A DNA stretch of 64,000 nt from Maritimibacter alkaliphilus (GCF_019801605.1 NZ_JAHVIT010000001.1:868001-932000); one strand, 5' to 3'. Numbered from the stretch's first letter, positions 52,871-62,216 are shown. Translations and numbers: made by a program. The notes: generated from the sequence alone by a model not told the origin.

Positions 52871-53647
52871 TCAGGCGCTCTGCGTCGCACTGAGGAATTG
52901 CTGCAGGCGGGCCGTCTTGGGCGCGCCGAAGAGGGCGGAGGGCGGGCCCTCCTCCTCGATGCGGCCCTGGTGCAGGAAGACGACGTGGTCCGAGACGTCC
53001 GCTGCCAGCCGCATGTCATGGGTGACGAGGATCATCGTCCGGCCCTCGTTGGCCAGATCCTTGATGACCTTCACCACCTCCTGTTCCAGTTCCGGGTCCA
53101 GCGCCGAGGTCGGCTCGTCGAAGAGCAGCGCCTCGGGCTCCATGCAGAGCGCGCGGGCAATCGCCGCCCGCTGCTGCTGACCGCCGGAAAGCTGCGCCGG
53201 CCAGGCGTCGGCCTTGTCGCCGATGCCCACCTTGGCGAGGTAATGGCGTGCCTTCTCCTCCACCTCGGCCCGGTCGCGGCCCTGCACGGTGACGGGGGCC
53301 TCCATGACGTTCTGGAGGATCGTCATGTGGGACCAGAGGTTGAATTGCTGGAACACCATGGAAAGGTTTGTCCGGATCCGCAGCACCTGTTTGGCGTCGC
53401 CCGGACGGCGGTGCGATCCGGTACCTTTCCAGTGCACGGCCTCGCCCTTGAAGAGGATTTCGCCCTGCTGGCTGTCCTCCAGCAGGTTGGCACAGCGCAG
53501 AAGGGTCGACTTGCCGGAACCGGAGGAGCCGATCATGGACACGACATCACCGCGATGCGCGGTGATCGTGACACCCTTGAGCACTTCGAGATCCGCATAG
53601 GCTTTGTGCAGATCCCGGATTTCGATCACGGGGGGCTGGTGGCTCAC
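52871..53647 (-). CDS. Polar amino acid-type ABC transporter ATP-binding protein
   Basis: 258 aa, HisP/GlnQ-like. Walker A GSSGSGKST, Q-loop VFQQFNLW, signature LSGGQQQR, Walker B ALLFDEPTSALD and the switch His in VTHDM are all intact. First gene of the transporter-enzyme cluster that runs on the minus strand to 45247. The promoter is presumably in 53648-53800. Confidence 0.93.
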   Translation of the reverse strand: MSHQPPVIEIRDLHKAYADLEVLKGVTITAHRGDVVSMIGSSGSGKSTLLRCANLLEDSQQGEILFKGEAVHWKGTGSHRRPGDAKQVLRIRTNLSMVFQQFNLWSHMTILQNVMEAPVTVQGRDRAEVEEKARHYLAKVGIGDKADAWPAQLSGGQQQRAAIARALCMEPEALLFDEPTSALDPELEQEVVKVIKDLANEGRTMILVTHDMRLAADVSDHVVFLHQGRIEEEGPPSALFGAPKTARLQQFLSATQSA

Positions 53648-53810
53648 GGGGCCTCTTCTGGTGTCATTGATCCGTTACGCGGCCAGTAGGGCGCGATTCC
53701 GGGGTATAATCAACGATGATGTGCCCCATGACGTAGGGAAATGCCCTGAATCCGGGCAGATGACGCCGCGCAAGGCAGCGTCAACCGTGCCCTCGTCAGC
53801 GGCACTGTCC

Positions 53811-53853
53811 GTTTTCTTCGAAGAAAACGGGCCGGAATTTTCAAAAATTCCGG
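53811..53853. repeat. Paired palindromes (family B, copy 2)
   Basis: GTTTTCTTCGAAGAAAAC (53811-53828) is identical to 44983-45000. Three bases later a 22-bp palindrome (53832-53853, half CCGGAATTTTC) has only its centre mismatched. It lies between the ABC cluster and the TerB gene. Confidence 0.85.
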
Positions 53854-53875
53854 ATAATACCAAAAGACCTGCGGA

Positions 53876-54313
53876 TCAGCGCGGCGTCACGCGCAGACGC
53901 GCGGCGTTGCTGTCCTGATCCGTGATGCCGAGCAGCGAGGCCACGAGGCGCATGAGCGCGTTCTCTTCCTCGTCCCGCTTGCCGTCGGCCATGACGATCT
54001 CCCACATCGCCTCGATCACGCCGATGCGCTCGTCCAGCGGCACGGCGTCCTTGATCGCGCGGGTGAAGCGGACGGTGTCGGGGGCTTCGCCCTCCAGCGT
54101 CTCGGCCTCCTCCAGCAGCTGCGCGGCGGCGGCGCTGTCGAGGCCATAGCGGCTCTGGGTGATGCGGAAGATGCGATCCCGCTCGGCCCCGGAATACTCG
54201 TTGTCGCTGCGGGCGACGCGGACCAGCAGGGCAATCAGCGCAAGACGGGCCTCCGCCTGCGGCAGGCGGGGCGGCTCGGGCTGGATCAGGCGGGCAAGGA
54301 AATCTCCGAACAT
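53876..54313 (-). CDS. TerB-family protein
   Basis: 145 aa, all helical. ALIALLVRVARSDNEYSGAE and IEAMWEIVMADGKRDEEENA carry the two acidic metal-binding repeats typical of the TerB/DjlA-N fold. Members are linked to tellurite or envelope stress. A single short gene like this gives no firm role. Stand-alone, no other ter genes. Confidence 0.82.
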   Translation of the reverse strand: MFGDFLARLIQPEPPRLPQAEARLALIALLVRVARSDNEYSGAERDRIFRITQSRYGLDSAAAAQLLEEAETLEGEAPDTVRFTRAIKDAVPLDERIGVIEAMWEIVMADGKRDEEENALMRLVASLLGITDQDSNAARLRVTPR

Positions 54314-54542
54314 GACACCGATATAAGCGGGGAGCGGGAGGTCGCCAACACAGAAAGCCCTCGGTGCGCGCGATTACAAGCACTTGTGAGAAACGGCAGT
54401 GGGCGAACCCCCTTCATTTCATGACCAGATGGTCAAAACATGACCTTTCCCGTAATTGCCACATTTTTTCCGAATTATTTCCCAAGTGCCCTGAAAGAAG
54501 GACAGCATCTGAGACGTAATTGGTGCAACGGAGTACTGTGAA

Positions 54543-55079
54543 ATGCTCGCGACGATGTCGCTGGTGCAGGACCTCAACGAAGAGGTTGAAGACGCATCCC
54601 GGCCGCAGCTTGTGGCCAACCCTGTGAATGAGATGTGCCGGCGCGCCCGGCAACTGCCCTGGACCGAGGACAACCTGCCCGAGCTGCGCGATATCCTTGC
54701 GCATCAAGGGGTGGATCTGGGCACGGCCCTGACCGTGTTCATGAACGGCAACCCATTGAAATATAACGCGACCGCGCGCGAAGGCGTGCCTCAGAAGGAC
54801 CGCGCCGCCTGCGCGCTTCTGGATGCGATCTGCCAGCGGGTGAACTGTGGCTTCTACCTGCCGGACACCTCGCGCCAGATGCGCGACTGCCGTGGCTTCT
54901 GCCAGTGGGTCTCGGGACAGCAGGCCGATGCCCGCAACGGCCGCCGGGGCCGCTGGTGCTTCAACCCGGTCCTCGTGGCACCGATGATCGCGGAATACCG
55001 CGCTTCGGGCAAACGCCGCTGCATCGTGCGCGACTCGGGGCTCTTCCGGAAACACGTGCTGCCGCTCTTCGGGGGCTGA
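54543..55079 (+). CDS. Conserved-looking protein of unknown function with several cysteines
   Basis: 178 aa from ATG 54543 (GGAG upstream); ATG 54555 is an alternative. The N-terminal third is acidic and helical, with ELRDILAHQGVDLGTALTVF, faintly like DUF4274. The C-terminal half has paired Cys (DAICQRVNCGFY, MRDCRGFCQWVSG, GRWCFNP, RRCIVRD). Codon use matches the chromosome. A GC-rich hairpin terminator follows at 55178. No function proposed. Confidence 0.65.
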   Translation: MLATMSLVQDLNEEVEDASRPQLVANPVNEMCRRARQLPWTEDNLPELRDILAHQGVDLGTALTVFMNGNPLKYNATAREGVPQKDRAACALLDAICQRVNCGFYLPDTSRQMRDCRGFCQWVSGQQADARNGRRGRWCFNPVLVAPMIAEYRASGKRRCIVRDSGLFRKHVLPLFGG

Positions 55080-55177
55080 CCGCCGGGGCCGATCGTCGGG
55101 GCCGATGGTCGGTCGGGGCTGACCGCTCCGGTCGATCCGCCCGGCTGGCCCCCCCCATGCGAGATCCCTTTGCAAAA

Positions 55178-55201
55178 AGGCCCGGCATCTGCCGGGCCCT
55201 T
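55178..55201. terminator. Terminator between the unknown gene and ppk2
   Basis: AAGGCCCGGCA and TGCCGGGCC form the stem with TTTTT on the minus-strand side, so it serves ppk2. On the plus strand it can end the unknown gene. Confidence 0.82.
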
Positions 55202-55252
55202 CGCCGTTTCACGGTGCGACGCAGCACGCAGAGGCGCAGCCGCCAACCGGTC

Positions 55253-56170
55253 TCAGTACTTCGACGGCACGTAGAGATCGGGCGGCAGCACGTCGCGCTC
55301 GTAGGCCGGGTTGAAGACCCGCTCCGGCAGGGCGATCTCCTCGTGGTCGACCTCGGCGTAGGGGATCAGCGACAGCAGATGGTCGATGCAGTTCAGCCGG
55401 GCGCGCTTCTTGTCGTTGCCGGGCACGATGTACCACGGCGCCTCGGGGATGTTGGTGCGGGCCAGCATCTCTTCCTTCGCCTTGGTGTACTGCTCCCACT
55501 TCACGCGGCTTTGCAGGTCCATGGGCGAGAGCTTCCACTGCTTCAGCGGGTCATGGATGCGCATGAGGAAGCGCATCTGCTGCTCCTCGTCGGTGATCGA
55601 GAACCAGTACTTGATCAGCCGGATGCCGGAGCGTTTCAGCATCCGCTCGAATTCCGGCACGTCGTCGAAGAACTGCGAGACCTGCGTTTCATCGGCAAAG
55701 CCCATGACGCGCTCGACCCCGGCGCGGTTGTACCACGAACGGTCGAAGAGCACGATCTCGCCGCCGGCGGGCAGATGCGGCACGTAGCGCTGGAAGTACC
55801 ACTGCGATTTCTCGCGCTCGGTCGGGGCGGGCAGGGCGACGGTGCGCACCACGCGCGGGTTCAGACGCTGGGTGATCCGCTTGATCACGCCACCCTTGCC
55901 GGCACTGTCGCGGCCCTCGAAGATCACCACGACCTTCTCGTTGTTGGCGATGACCCAGTCCTGCAGCTTGATCAGCTCGGCCTGAAGGTGGAGCAGGGCG
56001 CGGAAATATTCCGGTCTCGGGATCGTGGGGCCATGGGCCTTGCGATAGATCTCGCGGATTTTCATCGAGAGGACGGCATCCTCCAGCTCGATCTCGTAAT
56101 CCTCGTCCAGCTCGTCCTGCAGTTCGGCTTCCAGCCAGTCCTGGGCGGCATCGAGATCATCAGGGGACAT
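55253..56170 (-). CDS. ppk2: Polyphosphate kinase 2 (second paralogue)
   Basis: 305 aa from MSPDDLDAAQDWLEAE. Walker A is FEGRDSAGKGGVIKRI, the lid region [15 protein letters not shown], and Walker [33 protein letters not shown] and PGNDKKRARLNCI complete the family pattern. An acidic N-terminal extension of about 40 residues distinguishes it from the copy at 24361. The two proteins probably differ in nucleotide preference or regulation. Confidence 0.94.
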   Translation of the reverse strand: MSPDDLDAAQDWLEAELQDELDEDYEIELEDAVLSMKIREIYRKAHGPTIPRPEYFRALLHLQAELIKLQDWVIANNEKVVVIFEGRDSAGKGGVIKRITQRLNPRVVRTVALPAPTEREKSQWYFQRYVPHLPAGGEIVLFDRSWYNRAGVERVMGFADETQVSQFFDDVPEFERMLKRSGIRLIKYWFSITDEEQQMRFLMRIHDPLKQWKLSPMDLQSRVKWEQYTKAKEEMLARTNIPEAPWYIVPGNDKKRARLNCIDHLLSLIPYAEVDHEEIALPERVFNPAYERDVLPPDLYVPSKY

Positions 56171-56542
56171 CGGCGGCTCCTTCGCGCAACTATACAGGCC
56201 CCACGCCGGAGCGGGGGCCTTCGGAGAGCTTAGACCATGGATTTGTGACAGGGCGATGATGCTGCGGACCGATCCCGCCCGGGCCCGGGCGGGTGCGGGC
56301 AAGCTGCTGACTTTGCGTCATTCTGCCCCTCTTTCCCGTTGCCTGTCGCGGAGCCCGATGATGACTGGCCGGCGCTGCTGGACATGGTCGGACAGGGGGG
56401 CGAAATTGTTTACCAAAGAGCCACAGGCCCCAAATTCGACACATACTGTTCCTAATGTCACCACGTGTCCTCGCTATGGACAGGTTAACGAATGTTACGA
56501 GTGCATCTTTTCGTCTGTAAATAACGAATCTCCCGAGGCGTG
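56171..56542. other. Divergent region between ppk2 and the peroxiredoxin-like gene
   Basis: About 370 bases with no gene. It holds the perfect 20-bp all-GC palindrome CCCGCCCGGGCCCGGGCGGG at 56274-56293 and an AT-richer part (56400-56540) that probably contains the peroxiredoxin promoter. Confidence 0.5.
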
Positions 56543-57142
56543 ATGCTGAGAAATCCGAAAAAAGACCCGCCCAAGATCCCTGCCACCTGGGTCGAGGTCC
56601 CGACCGACTATACCAATTCGCCGCGCTGGACGCCGAGAATCGGTGAGAATTTCCCCAACTTCTCAGCCGACTCGACGATCGGGAAGGTCACCTTCCACCC
56701 CTATACCACGGGCAACTGGACGATCTTCTTCTCGATCGCCGATGCCTTCTCGGAAACCTGCACGCGTGAGCTGATCTCGCTCGCAGCGCTGCAGGACGAC
56801 CTGTGGCGCGCGGGCGTGAAGGTCTTGGGCATCGCGCGCAACAGCGTGGCGGAACTGAACGACTGGTGTGCGCAGGCCTCGGCCCGCGGCGGCCAGCGGA
56901 TCAGGCTGCCGATCATGTCCGATCCGGACGGGCTGCTGACCAGCACCTTCGGGATGATCCTGCCGCACGAGGAAGTCGAGACGACGATCCGCAAGACGAT
57001 CATCATCAACCCGCAGCTGAAGGTCAGCATGTTGTTCGAATATCCGCTCTATATCTCGCGGTCGACGGACGAGATGCTGCGCGCCCTCGATGCGGCGCAG
57101 GAGCATTACGACGAACTGGCCGCGCAGCGGATTCGGTTCTGA
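56543..57142 (+). CDS. Peroxiredoxin (Prx6-like)
   Basis: 199 aa from ATG 56543 (a GTG lies 3 bases earlier). The peroxidatic Cys is in FSIADAFSETCTRELISLAA, the equivalent of the PxxxTxxC site with changes before it. RLPIMSDPDGLLTSTFGMIL and TIIINPQLKVSMLFEYPLYI follow the 1-Cys Prx6 layout. It reduces peroxides in the cytoplasm. A second conserved Cys (NDWCAQAS) may resolve. It is convergent with pyrG. Confidence 0.85.
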   Translation: MLRNPKKDPPKIPATWVEVPTDYTNSPRWTPRIGENFPNFSADSTIGKVTFHPYTTGNWTIFFSIADAFSETCTRELISLAALQDDLWRAGVKVLGIARNSVAELNDWCAQASARGGQRIRLPIMSDPDGLLTSTFGMILPHEEVETTIRKTIIINPQLKVSMLFEYPLYISRSTDEMLRALDAAQEHYDELAAQRIRF

Positions 57143-57176
57143 ACCGCCACGCAGGCAGGACTGTCGGGGGAATGCA

Positions 57177-57202
57177 AAAGGGGAGCCGCGAGGCTCCCCT
57201 TT
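57177..57202. terminator. Bidirectional terminator
   Basis: AAAGGGGAGCC and GGCTCCCCTTT with A/T tails, between the stops of the peroxiredoxin gene and pyrG. Confidence 0.9.
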
Positions 57203-57235
57203 GTCATGTCTGGTCCGGGTCCGGTCCGGGCGGGA

Positions 57236-58879
57236 TCACACCAGCCGCGAAACCTCCTTGGCCGCGCGCACGAAGTCGCGGAACAGCGGATGCGGGTCGA
57301 AGGGTTTCGACTTCAGCTCCGGGTGGAACTGGACGCCGATGAACCACGGGTGATCCTTCACCTCGACGATCTCGGGCAGGCGGCCGTCGGGGGACATGCC
57401 CGAGAACTGAAGCCCGCAGGCTTCCAGCTTCTCGCGGTACTTGATGTCCACCTCGTAGCGGTGACGATGGCGTTCCTCGATCTGCGTGGAGCCATAGACC
57501 TCGGCCACCTTGGAGCCTTCGGTCAGCGCCGCGGTGTAGGCGCCAAGACGCATGGTGCCGCCCTTGTCGTCGTCGACCTTGCGCTGCACGGCGTGGTTGC
57601 CCTGAACCCATTCCTTGAGGTGATAGACCACCGGCTCGAACCGCTTCTTGCCGGCCTCGTGGTCGAATTCTTCCGAACCGGCCGTGGTCAGCCCGGCAAG
57701 GTTCCGCGCCGCCTCGATCACGGCCATCTGCATCCCGAGGCAGATCCCGAGGTAGGGGATCTTGCGCTCGCGGGCGAATTGCGCCGCCTTGATCTTGCCC
57801 TCGGTGCCGCGCTCGCCGAAGCCGCCGGGCACGAGGATCGCGTGGTAGCCCTCGAGGTGGGGGGCTGCGTCTTCGTGATCGAAGACCTCGGCATCCACCC
57901 ATTCCACGTTGACCTTGATCCGGTTGGCCATGCCGCCGTGGGTCAGGGCCTCCTTGATCGACTTGTAGGCGTCTTCCAGCTGCGTGTACTTGCCGACGAT
58001 GGCGATGTTCACCTCGCCGTCGGTGTGCACGAGACGGTCCGACACGTCTTCCCAGACGCTGAGGTCCGGGCGCGGGGCGGGCGAGATCTGGAAGGCGTCG
58101 AGGACGGCCTGGTCCAGCCCCTCGCGGTGGTAGGCCAGCGGCGCCTCGTAGATCGACTTGAGGTCATAGGCCGCGATCACGGCGTCCGAACGCACGTTGC
58201 AGAAGAGGCCGATCTTCTCGCGCTCCTTGTCGGGGATCGGGTGCTCCGAGCGGCAGACGAGGATATCCGGCTGCAGGCCGATGGAGCGCAGCTCCTTCAC
58301 CGAGTGCTGGGTCGGCTTGGTCTTGAGCTCTCCGCTTGCCGCCAGCCAGGGCAGCAGCGTCAGGTGCATGAAGATGCACTGGCCGCGGGGCCGGTCCTGG
58401 CTGAACTGGCGGATCGCCTCGAAGAAGGGCAGGCCCTCGATGTCGCCGACGGTGCCGCCGATCTCGCAGAGCATGAAGTCGACCTCGTCCTCGCCCACGG
58501 CGAGGAAATCCTTGATCTCGTTCGTGACGTGGGGAATCACCTGGATCGTCTTGCCCAGGTAATCGCCGCGGCGCTCCTTCTCGAGCACGTTGGAATAGAT
58601 CCGGCCCGAGGAGACGCTGTCGGTCCTGCGGGCGGCCACGCCGGTGAAGCGTTCGTAGTGGCCGAGGTCGAGGTCGGTCTCGGCACCGTCGTCGGTCACG
58701 AAGACCTCGCCGTGCTCGAAGGGCGACATCGTGCCCGGGTCCACGTTCAGGTAGGGATCCAGCTTGCGCAGGCGGACCGAGAAGCCGCGCGCCTGCAGAA
58801 GCGCCCCAAGGGCCGCCGAGGCCAGACCTTTGCCAAGGGACGACACGACGCCGCCCGTGATGAAGATGTATCTGGCCAT
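57236..58879 (-). CDS. pyrG: CTP synthase
   Basis: 547 aa. It makes CTP from UTP, ATP and glutamine. The N-terminal synthetase starts [20 protein letters not shown], with [20 protein letters not shown]. The glutamine amidotransferase half has the Cys nucleophile in LGICLGMQ and the His-Glu pair in GVQFHPE. The ATG at 58879 gives the family-typical N-terminus. It is preceded by secG in the same direction. Confidence 0.98.
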   Translation of the reverse strand: MARYIFITGGVVSSLGKGLASAALGALLQARGFSVRLRKLDPYLNVDPGTMSPFEHGEVFVTDDGAETDLDLGHYERFTGVAARRTDSVSSGRIYSNVLEKERRGDYLGKTIQVIPHVTNEIKDFLAVGEDEVDFMLCEIGGTVGDIEGLPFFEAIRQFSQDRPRGQCIFMHLTLLPWLAASGELKTKPTQHSVKELRSIGLQPDILVCRSEHPIPDKEREKIGLFCNVRSDAVIAAYDLKSIYEAPLAYHREGLDQAVLDAFQISPAPRPDLSVWEDVSDRLVHTDGEVNIAIVGKYTQLEDAYKSIKEALTHGGMANRIKVNVEWVDAEVFDHEDAAPHLEGYHAILVPGGFGERGTEGKIKAAQFARERKIPYLGICLGMQMAVIEAARNLAGLTTAGSEEFDHEAGKKRFEPVVYHLKEWVQGNHAVQRKVDDDKGGTMRLGAYTAALTEGSKVAEVYGSTQIEERHRHRYEVDIKYREKLEACGLQFSGMSPDGRLPEIVEVKDHPWFIGVQFHPELKSKPFDPHPLFRDFVRAAKEVSRLV

Positions 58880-59171
58880 ATGCTCGGATAACCCCCGTGA
58901 AGTCTCGTTCAAAGCGTTGGAAACGCCAATTCATGCCCAAAACGGCCCCTTGGGGCCGCAGCATCACGGGATTTGACCGCTATCAGATTCGGAGGCCCTT
59001 GGCAATCCAAACGCAAGATGCTGTTGAGGATTATGGGCGATCCTCAACTTGTTGTATGTCGTCAGGGGTGCTGTCCCCGATGCCCGCGCCGATGGGTCTG
59101 GGGCGGGCTGCGGCGGTTTGGCCGCGTGGCGGGCGGGCAGGGCGAACCTGCCCCCGCGGCGGGGCCCCGGC

Positions 59172-59537
59172 TCAGTTGGCCGAGGGCACCAGGGTATTGT
59201 CGTCAGCCGCCGGCGGCGGGACGAGGCTGCCGCCGGTGTCCGGCGAAACAGGGGCGCTCTGGCTTTCTTCGGCGGCCGGTGCGGCCACGCCGAGACGGTC
59301 GAGGATCGAGGAGCCTGCGGATTTCTCGGCCGCGACGATGGTCAGCACCAGCGAGGTGATGATGAAACCGATCGCGAGGAACCAGGTGATCTTGCTGAGC
59401 GCCGTGGCGGCCTGCCGCCCGGTCATCGCGCCGCCGCCACCCATGCCGAGACCGCCCCCTTCGGAGCGTTGCAGCAGCACCACGCCAATCAGCGAGAGCG
59501 CCAGCAGCAGGTGGATGATGAGGACGACGTTTTCCAT
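59172..59537 (-). CDS. secG: Protein translocase subunit SecG
   Basis: 121 aa with two helices (MENVVLIIHLLLALSLIGVV, and a second one TWFLAIGFIITSLVLTIVAA) around the conserved QRSEGGGLGMGGGGAM loop. The C-terminal Pro/Ala-rich tail is common in alphaproteobacteria. It helps SecYE translocation. It lies upstream of pyrG with a 292-base gap (58880-59171) that has no recognised gene and should carry the pyrG promoter. Confidence 0.95.
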   Translation of the reverse strand: MENVVLIIHLLLALSLIGVVLLQRSEGGGLGMGGGGAMTGRQAATALSKITWFLAIGFIITSLVLTIVAAEKSAGSSILDRLGVAAPAAEESQSAPVSPDTGGSLVPPPAADDNTLVPSAN

Positions 59538-59698
59538 GCCCGGGCCTTCCTTTTCGTATCAGCCGGCTATCTAGGCCAGCACGCCGCTTGGCACAACCCC
59601 ATTTAGCGAGGCAAAGGGGGGGCAAGACGGATCGCCGCGGGTCCCGAGGTGCGTCCTGCGGCGGGGAATGCGGGCCTCACGCCGCGGAAGGCGCGGGC

Positions 59699-60094
59699 TC
59701 ACTCGTCCACGTCGTCCACGTCGGCCTGCCCGGCAAGGCGGCGGCGCACATGGGACCAGCTGAGCCCGATGCCGAGCACGAAGGACAGCGCAACGATGGC
59801 CAGCCAGGTGTTCATCCCGGGATTGTCGAGCGAGAGCAGGCCGTAATCCACCAGCACCCAGATCAGCGCCGCCACGATGGCCAGCACCAGCATCATGCCG
59901 AGCGCCCCGATGGAGCGCAGCGTGGCCCGCAGGTAGACGATGTAGCCCACCAGCAGGAGCAGACCCAGGAGAAGGATCAGAGGCAGCTGCGCCCCGCCGT
60001 CGGTCCGTGCCCATGTGACGTAGTTCCAGGGCGTCGGGTTGAAGGTCAGGGCCAGCAGCAGGAAGGCCATGACCCAGCGGGCGAGGAACAGCAT
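59699..60094 (-). CDS. Four-helix membrane protein (DUF6524-like)
   Basis: 131 aa with four helices (MLFLARWVMAFLLLALTF; LPLILLLGLLLLVGYIVYL; MMLVLAIVAALIWVLVDYG; TWLAIVALSFVLGIGLSWSH), and WNYVTWARTD between the first two. The C-terminus is acidic. The function is unknown. It lies upstream of secG, same direction, with 161 bases between. Confidence 0.75.
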   Translation of the reverse strand: MLFLARWVMAFLLLALTFNPTPWNYVTWARTDGGAQLPLILLLGLLLLVGYIVYLRATLRSIGALGMMLVLAIVAALIWVLVDYGLLSLDNPGMNTWLAIVALSFVLGIGLSWSHVRRRLAGQADVDDVDE

Positions 60095-60558
60095 CGGCGT
60101 CTCCGTATCTGGTGCATCATCTGGTGCGTGCGTGGCGCGCGGCGTGCGGCGCGACCCGGCGCGTTCCTTTTATGTGGGCGCGGGGGGCGAGCTGTCCAGC
60201 AGTCTCCGCCCGGGCGGGGCGGAGGCGCGAAGCTGTGCAGGGGCCATCCGGCCCCTGCGGGTGCGGGGGCGCTGCCCCCCTCGCACGGCTGCGCCGTGCA
60301 ATTCCCCCCGGAGGACTTGGGGAAAGATGAAGGGGGGCTTTCCGCCGTGGAGACTGATGGGCCGCGGGAGGACGGCGGGCGGGACGTGCCGGCGGCGGGC
60401 CGCAGGACAGGGGACGGAGGTGGGCCTGAGGCGCGTTTGCGGCCCTTTGCGGGGGGCCGGGTTGCGCCGGGCGCAGGCACGCGGCGAAGAAACCGGTTTC
60501 GGAGCGGGGCGGGCTTCGCTATAGAGTGCCGGGTTTCATAACTGCCAAGAGGTCCGTC
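60095..60558. other. Divergent gap before purA, containing hairpin element F
   Basis: About 464 bases without a supported gene, very GC-rich. It should hold the promoters of purA and of the membrane protein gene. Apart from element F I see no clear signal. Confidence 0.45.
60265..60332 (-). repeat. GC-rich dispersed hairpin element, copy F
   Basis: GGGGGCGCTGCCCCC (60265-60279), the GCACGG/CCGTGC hairpin, CCCCCCGGAGGACTTGGGG and AAAGATGAAG. It is oriented as if following a minus-strand gene on its right, but none is there. It lies within the divergent gap before purA. Confidence 0.72.
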
Positions 60559-61854
60559 ATGGCAAACGTTGTCGTCGTGGGCGCCCAGTGGGGCGATGAA
60601 GGAAAGGGCAAGATCGTCGATTGGCTCTCGGAGCGGGCCGATGTCATCGCCCGATTCCAGGGCGGGCACAACGCGGGCCATACGCTCGTGATCGACGGGA
60701 AGGTCTACAAGCTGAACGCGCTGCCCTCGGGCGTGGTGCGTGGCGGCAAGCTGTCGGTGATCGGCAACGGGGTCGTGCTCGACCCCTGGCACCTGGTCAA
60801 GGAAATCGCCTCGATCCGCGAACAGGGCGTGGAGATCACCCCCGAGACGCTGATGGTCGCGGAGAATACGCCGCTGATCCTGCCGATCCACGGCGAGCTC
60901 GACCGGGCGCGCGAGGAAGCGGCCTCCAAGGGGACCAAGATCGGCACCACCGGTCGCGGCATCGGCCCGGCCTACGAGGACAAGGTGGGCCGTCGGTCCG
61001 TCCGGGTGGCCGACCTTGCCGACGAGGCGACGCTGATCACCCGTGTCGACCGCGCGCTGCAGCACCACGATCCGCTGCGCAAGGGCCTGGGCATCGCGCC
61101 CGTGGACCGCGAGGCGCTGATCGCCGCACTGAAGGAGATCGCCGCCGAGATCCTGCCCTATGCCGCACCGGTGTGGAAAGTGCTCAACGAGAAGCGCAAG
61201 GCCGGCAAGCGCATCCTCTTCGAAGGGGCGCAGGGCGCGTTGCTGGACATCGATTTCGGCACCTACCCCTTCGTGACCTCCTCCAACGTGATCGCCGGGC
61301 AGGCGGCCACGGGCGTGGGCATCGGGCCGGGCTCGATCGACTACGTGCTGGGGATCGTGAAGGCCTATACCACCCGCGTGGGCGAAGGGCCGTTCCCGAC
61401 CGAACTGGAAGACGAGGATGGCAACCGCCTCGGCACCCGGGGGCGCGAGTTCGGCACCGTCACCGGCCGCAAGCGCCGCTGTGGCTGGTTCGACGCGGCG
61501 CTGGTGCGCCAGACCTGTGCCACCTCGGGTGTCAACGGCATCGCGCTGACCAAGCTCGACGTGCTGGACGGCTTCGAGACCCTGAAGATCTGCGTGGGCT
61601 ACGACTGTGACGGTGAGCGGCTGGACTACCTGCCGATGGCCGCCGAGCAGCAGGCGCGCTGCGTGCCGGTCTACGAGGAGATGGAAGGCTGGAGCGAGTC
61701 GACCGAGGGCGCCCGGAGCTGGGCCGACCTGCCGGCGGCGGCGATCAAGTACGTCCGTCGTGTCGAGGAACTGATCGACTGCCCGGTGGCGCTGCTCTCC
61801 ACCTCGCCCGAGCGGGACGACACGATCCTCGTCACCGATCCCTTTGAGGACTGA
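60559..61854 (+). CDS. purA: Adenylosuccinate synthetase
   Basis: 431 aa. It joins IMP and aspartate with GTP in AMP synthesis. [20 protein letters not shown] is the canonical N-terminus with the P-loop-like [33 protein letters not shown] and [20 protein letters not shown] confirm it. The ATG at 60559 is preferred over the open frame from 60526. DUF2842 follows 4 bases after the stop. Confidence 0.98.
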   Translation: MANVVVVGAQWGDEGKGKIVDWLSERADVIARFQGGHNAGHTLVIDGKVYKLNALPSGVVRGGKLSVIGNGVVLDPWHLVKEIASIREQGVEITPETLMVAENTPLILPIHGELDRAREEAASKGTKIGTTGRGIGPAYEDKVGRRSVRVADLADEATLITRVDRALQHHDPLRKGLGIAPVDREALIAALKEIAAEILPYAAPVWKVLNEKRKAGKRILFEGAQGALLDIDFGTYPFVTSSNVIAGQAATGVGIGPGSIDYVLGIVKAYTTRVGEGPFPTELEDEDGNRLGTRGREFGTVTGRKRRCGWFDAALVRQTCATSGVNGIALTKLDVLDGFETLKICVGYDCDGERLDYLPMAAEQQARCVPVYEEMEGWSESTEGARSWADLPAAAIKYVRRVEELIDCPVALLSTSPERDDTILVTDPFED

Positions 61855-61858
61855 GGCC

Positions 61859-62086
61859 ATGGCGCTCGGCTACAAGGCAAGGCGGCGCTGGTCGCTGGTG
61901 ATCCTGCTGGTCGGGCTGCCGCTCTACATCGTGGCGGCCGTCACGATCATGACCTGGCTCGAACGCCCGCCGATCTGGCTGGAATTCCTCGTATATGTCC
62001 TGCTGGGGATCGTCTGGGCGTTGCCCTTCAAGATGGTCTTCCGCGGCGTGGGCCGGGGCGACCCGGAGGCCGACCGCGAGGAGTGA
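61859..62086 (+). CDS. DUF2842 small membrane protein
   Basis: 75 aa with two helices (LVILLVGLPLYIVAAVTIMT and FLVYVLLGIVWALPFKMVFR). The pattern YKARRRWSLVILLVGLPLYI fits DUF2842, a family that commonly follows purA in alphaproteobacteria. The function is unknown. Probably co-transcribed with purA. Confidence 0.85.
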   Translation: MALGYKARRRWSLVILLVGLPLYIVAAVTIMTWLERPPIWLEFLVYVLLGIVWALPFKMVFRGVGRGDPEADREE

Positions 62087-62188
62087 TCCCGAGGCTTCGT
62101 TTGGGGCTTCGGGTCCGTGGCTCGCGTCCTATGCCCCGTATAGGGCAGGCGGTGCGGAGCAGAGGTCAAATCGCAGGCGAATGACACG

Positions 62189-62216
62189 GCGCCGCGGACT
62201 TTCGGGTCCGCGGCGC
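62189..62216 (+). terminator. Strong hairpin after the purA-DUF2842 pair
   Basis: GCGCCGCGGAC (62189-62199) and GTCCGCGGCGC (62206-62216) form an 11-bp stem around TTTCGG. No U tract follows, so it may be a terminator or a leader structure of the cupin gene. Confidence 0.6.

Noticed and set aside
53700-53712. TATAAT on the plus strand near 53705
   Set aside because: No -35 at proper spacing and no plus-strand gene within 800 bases.
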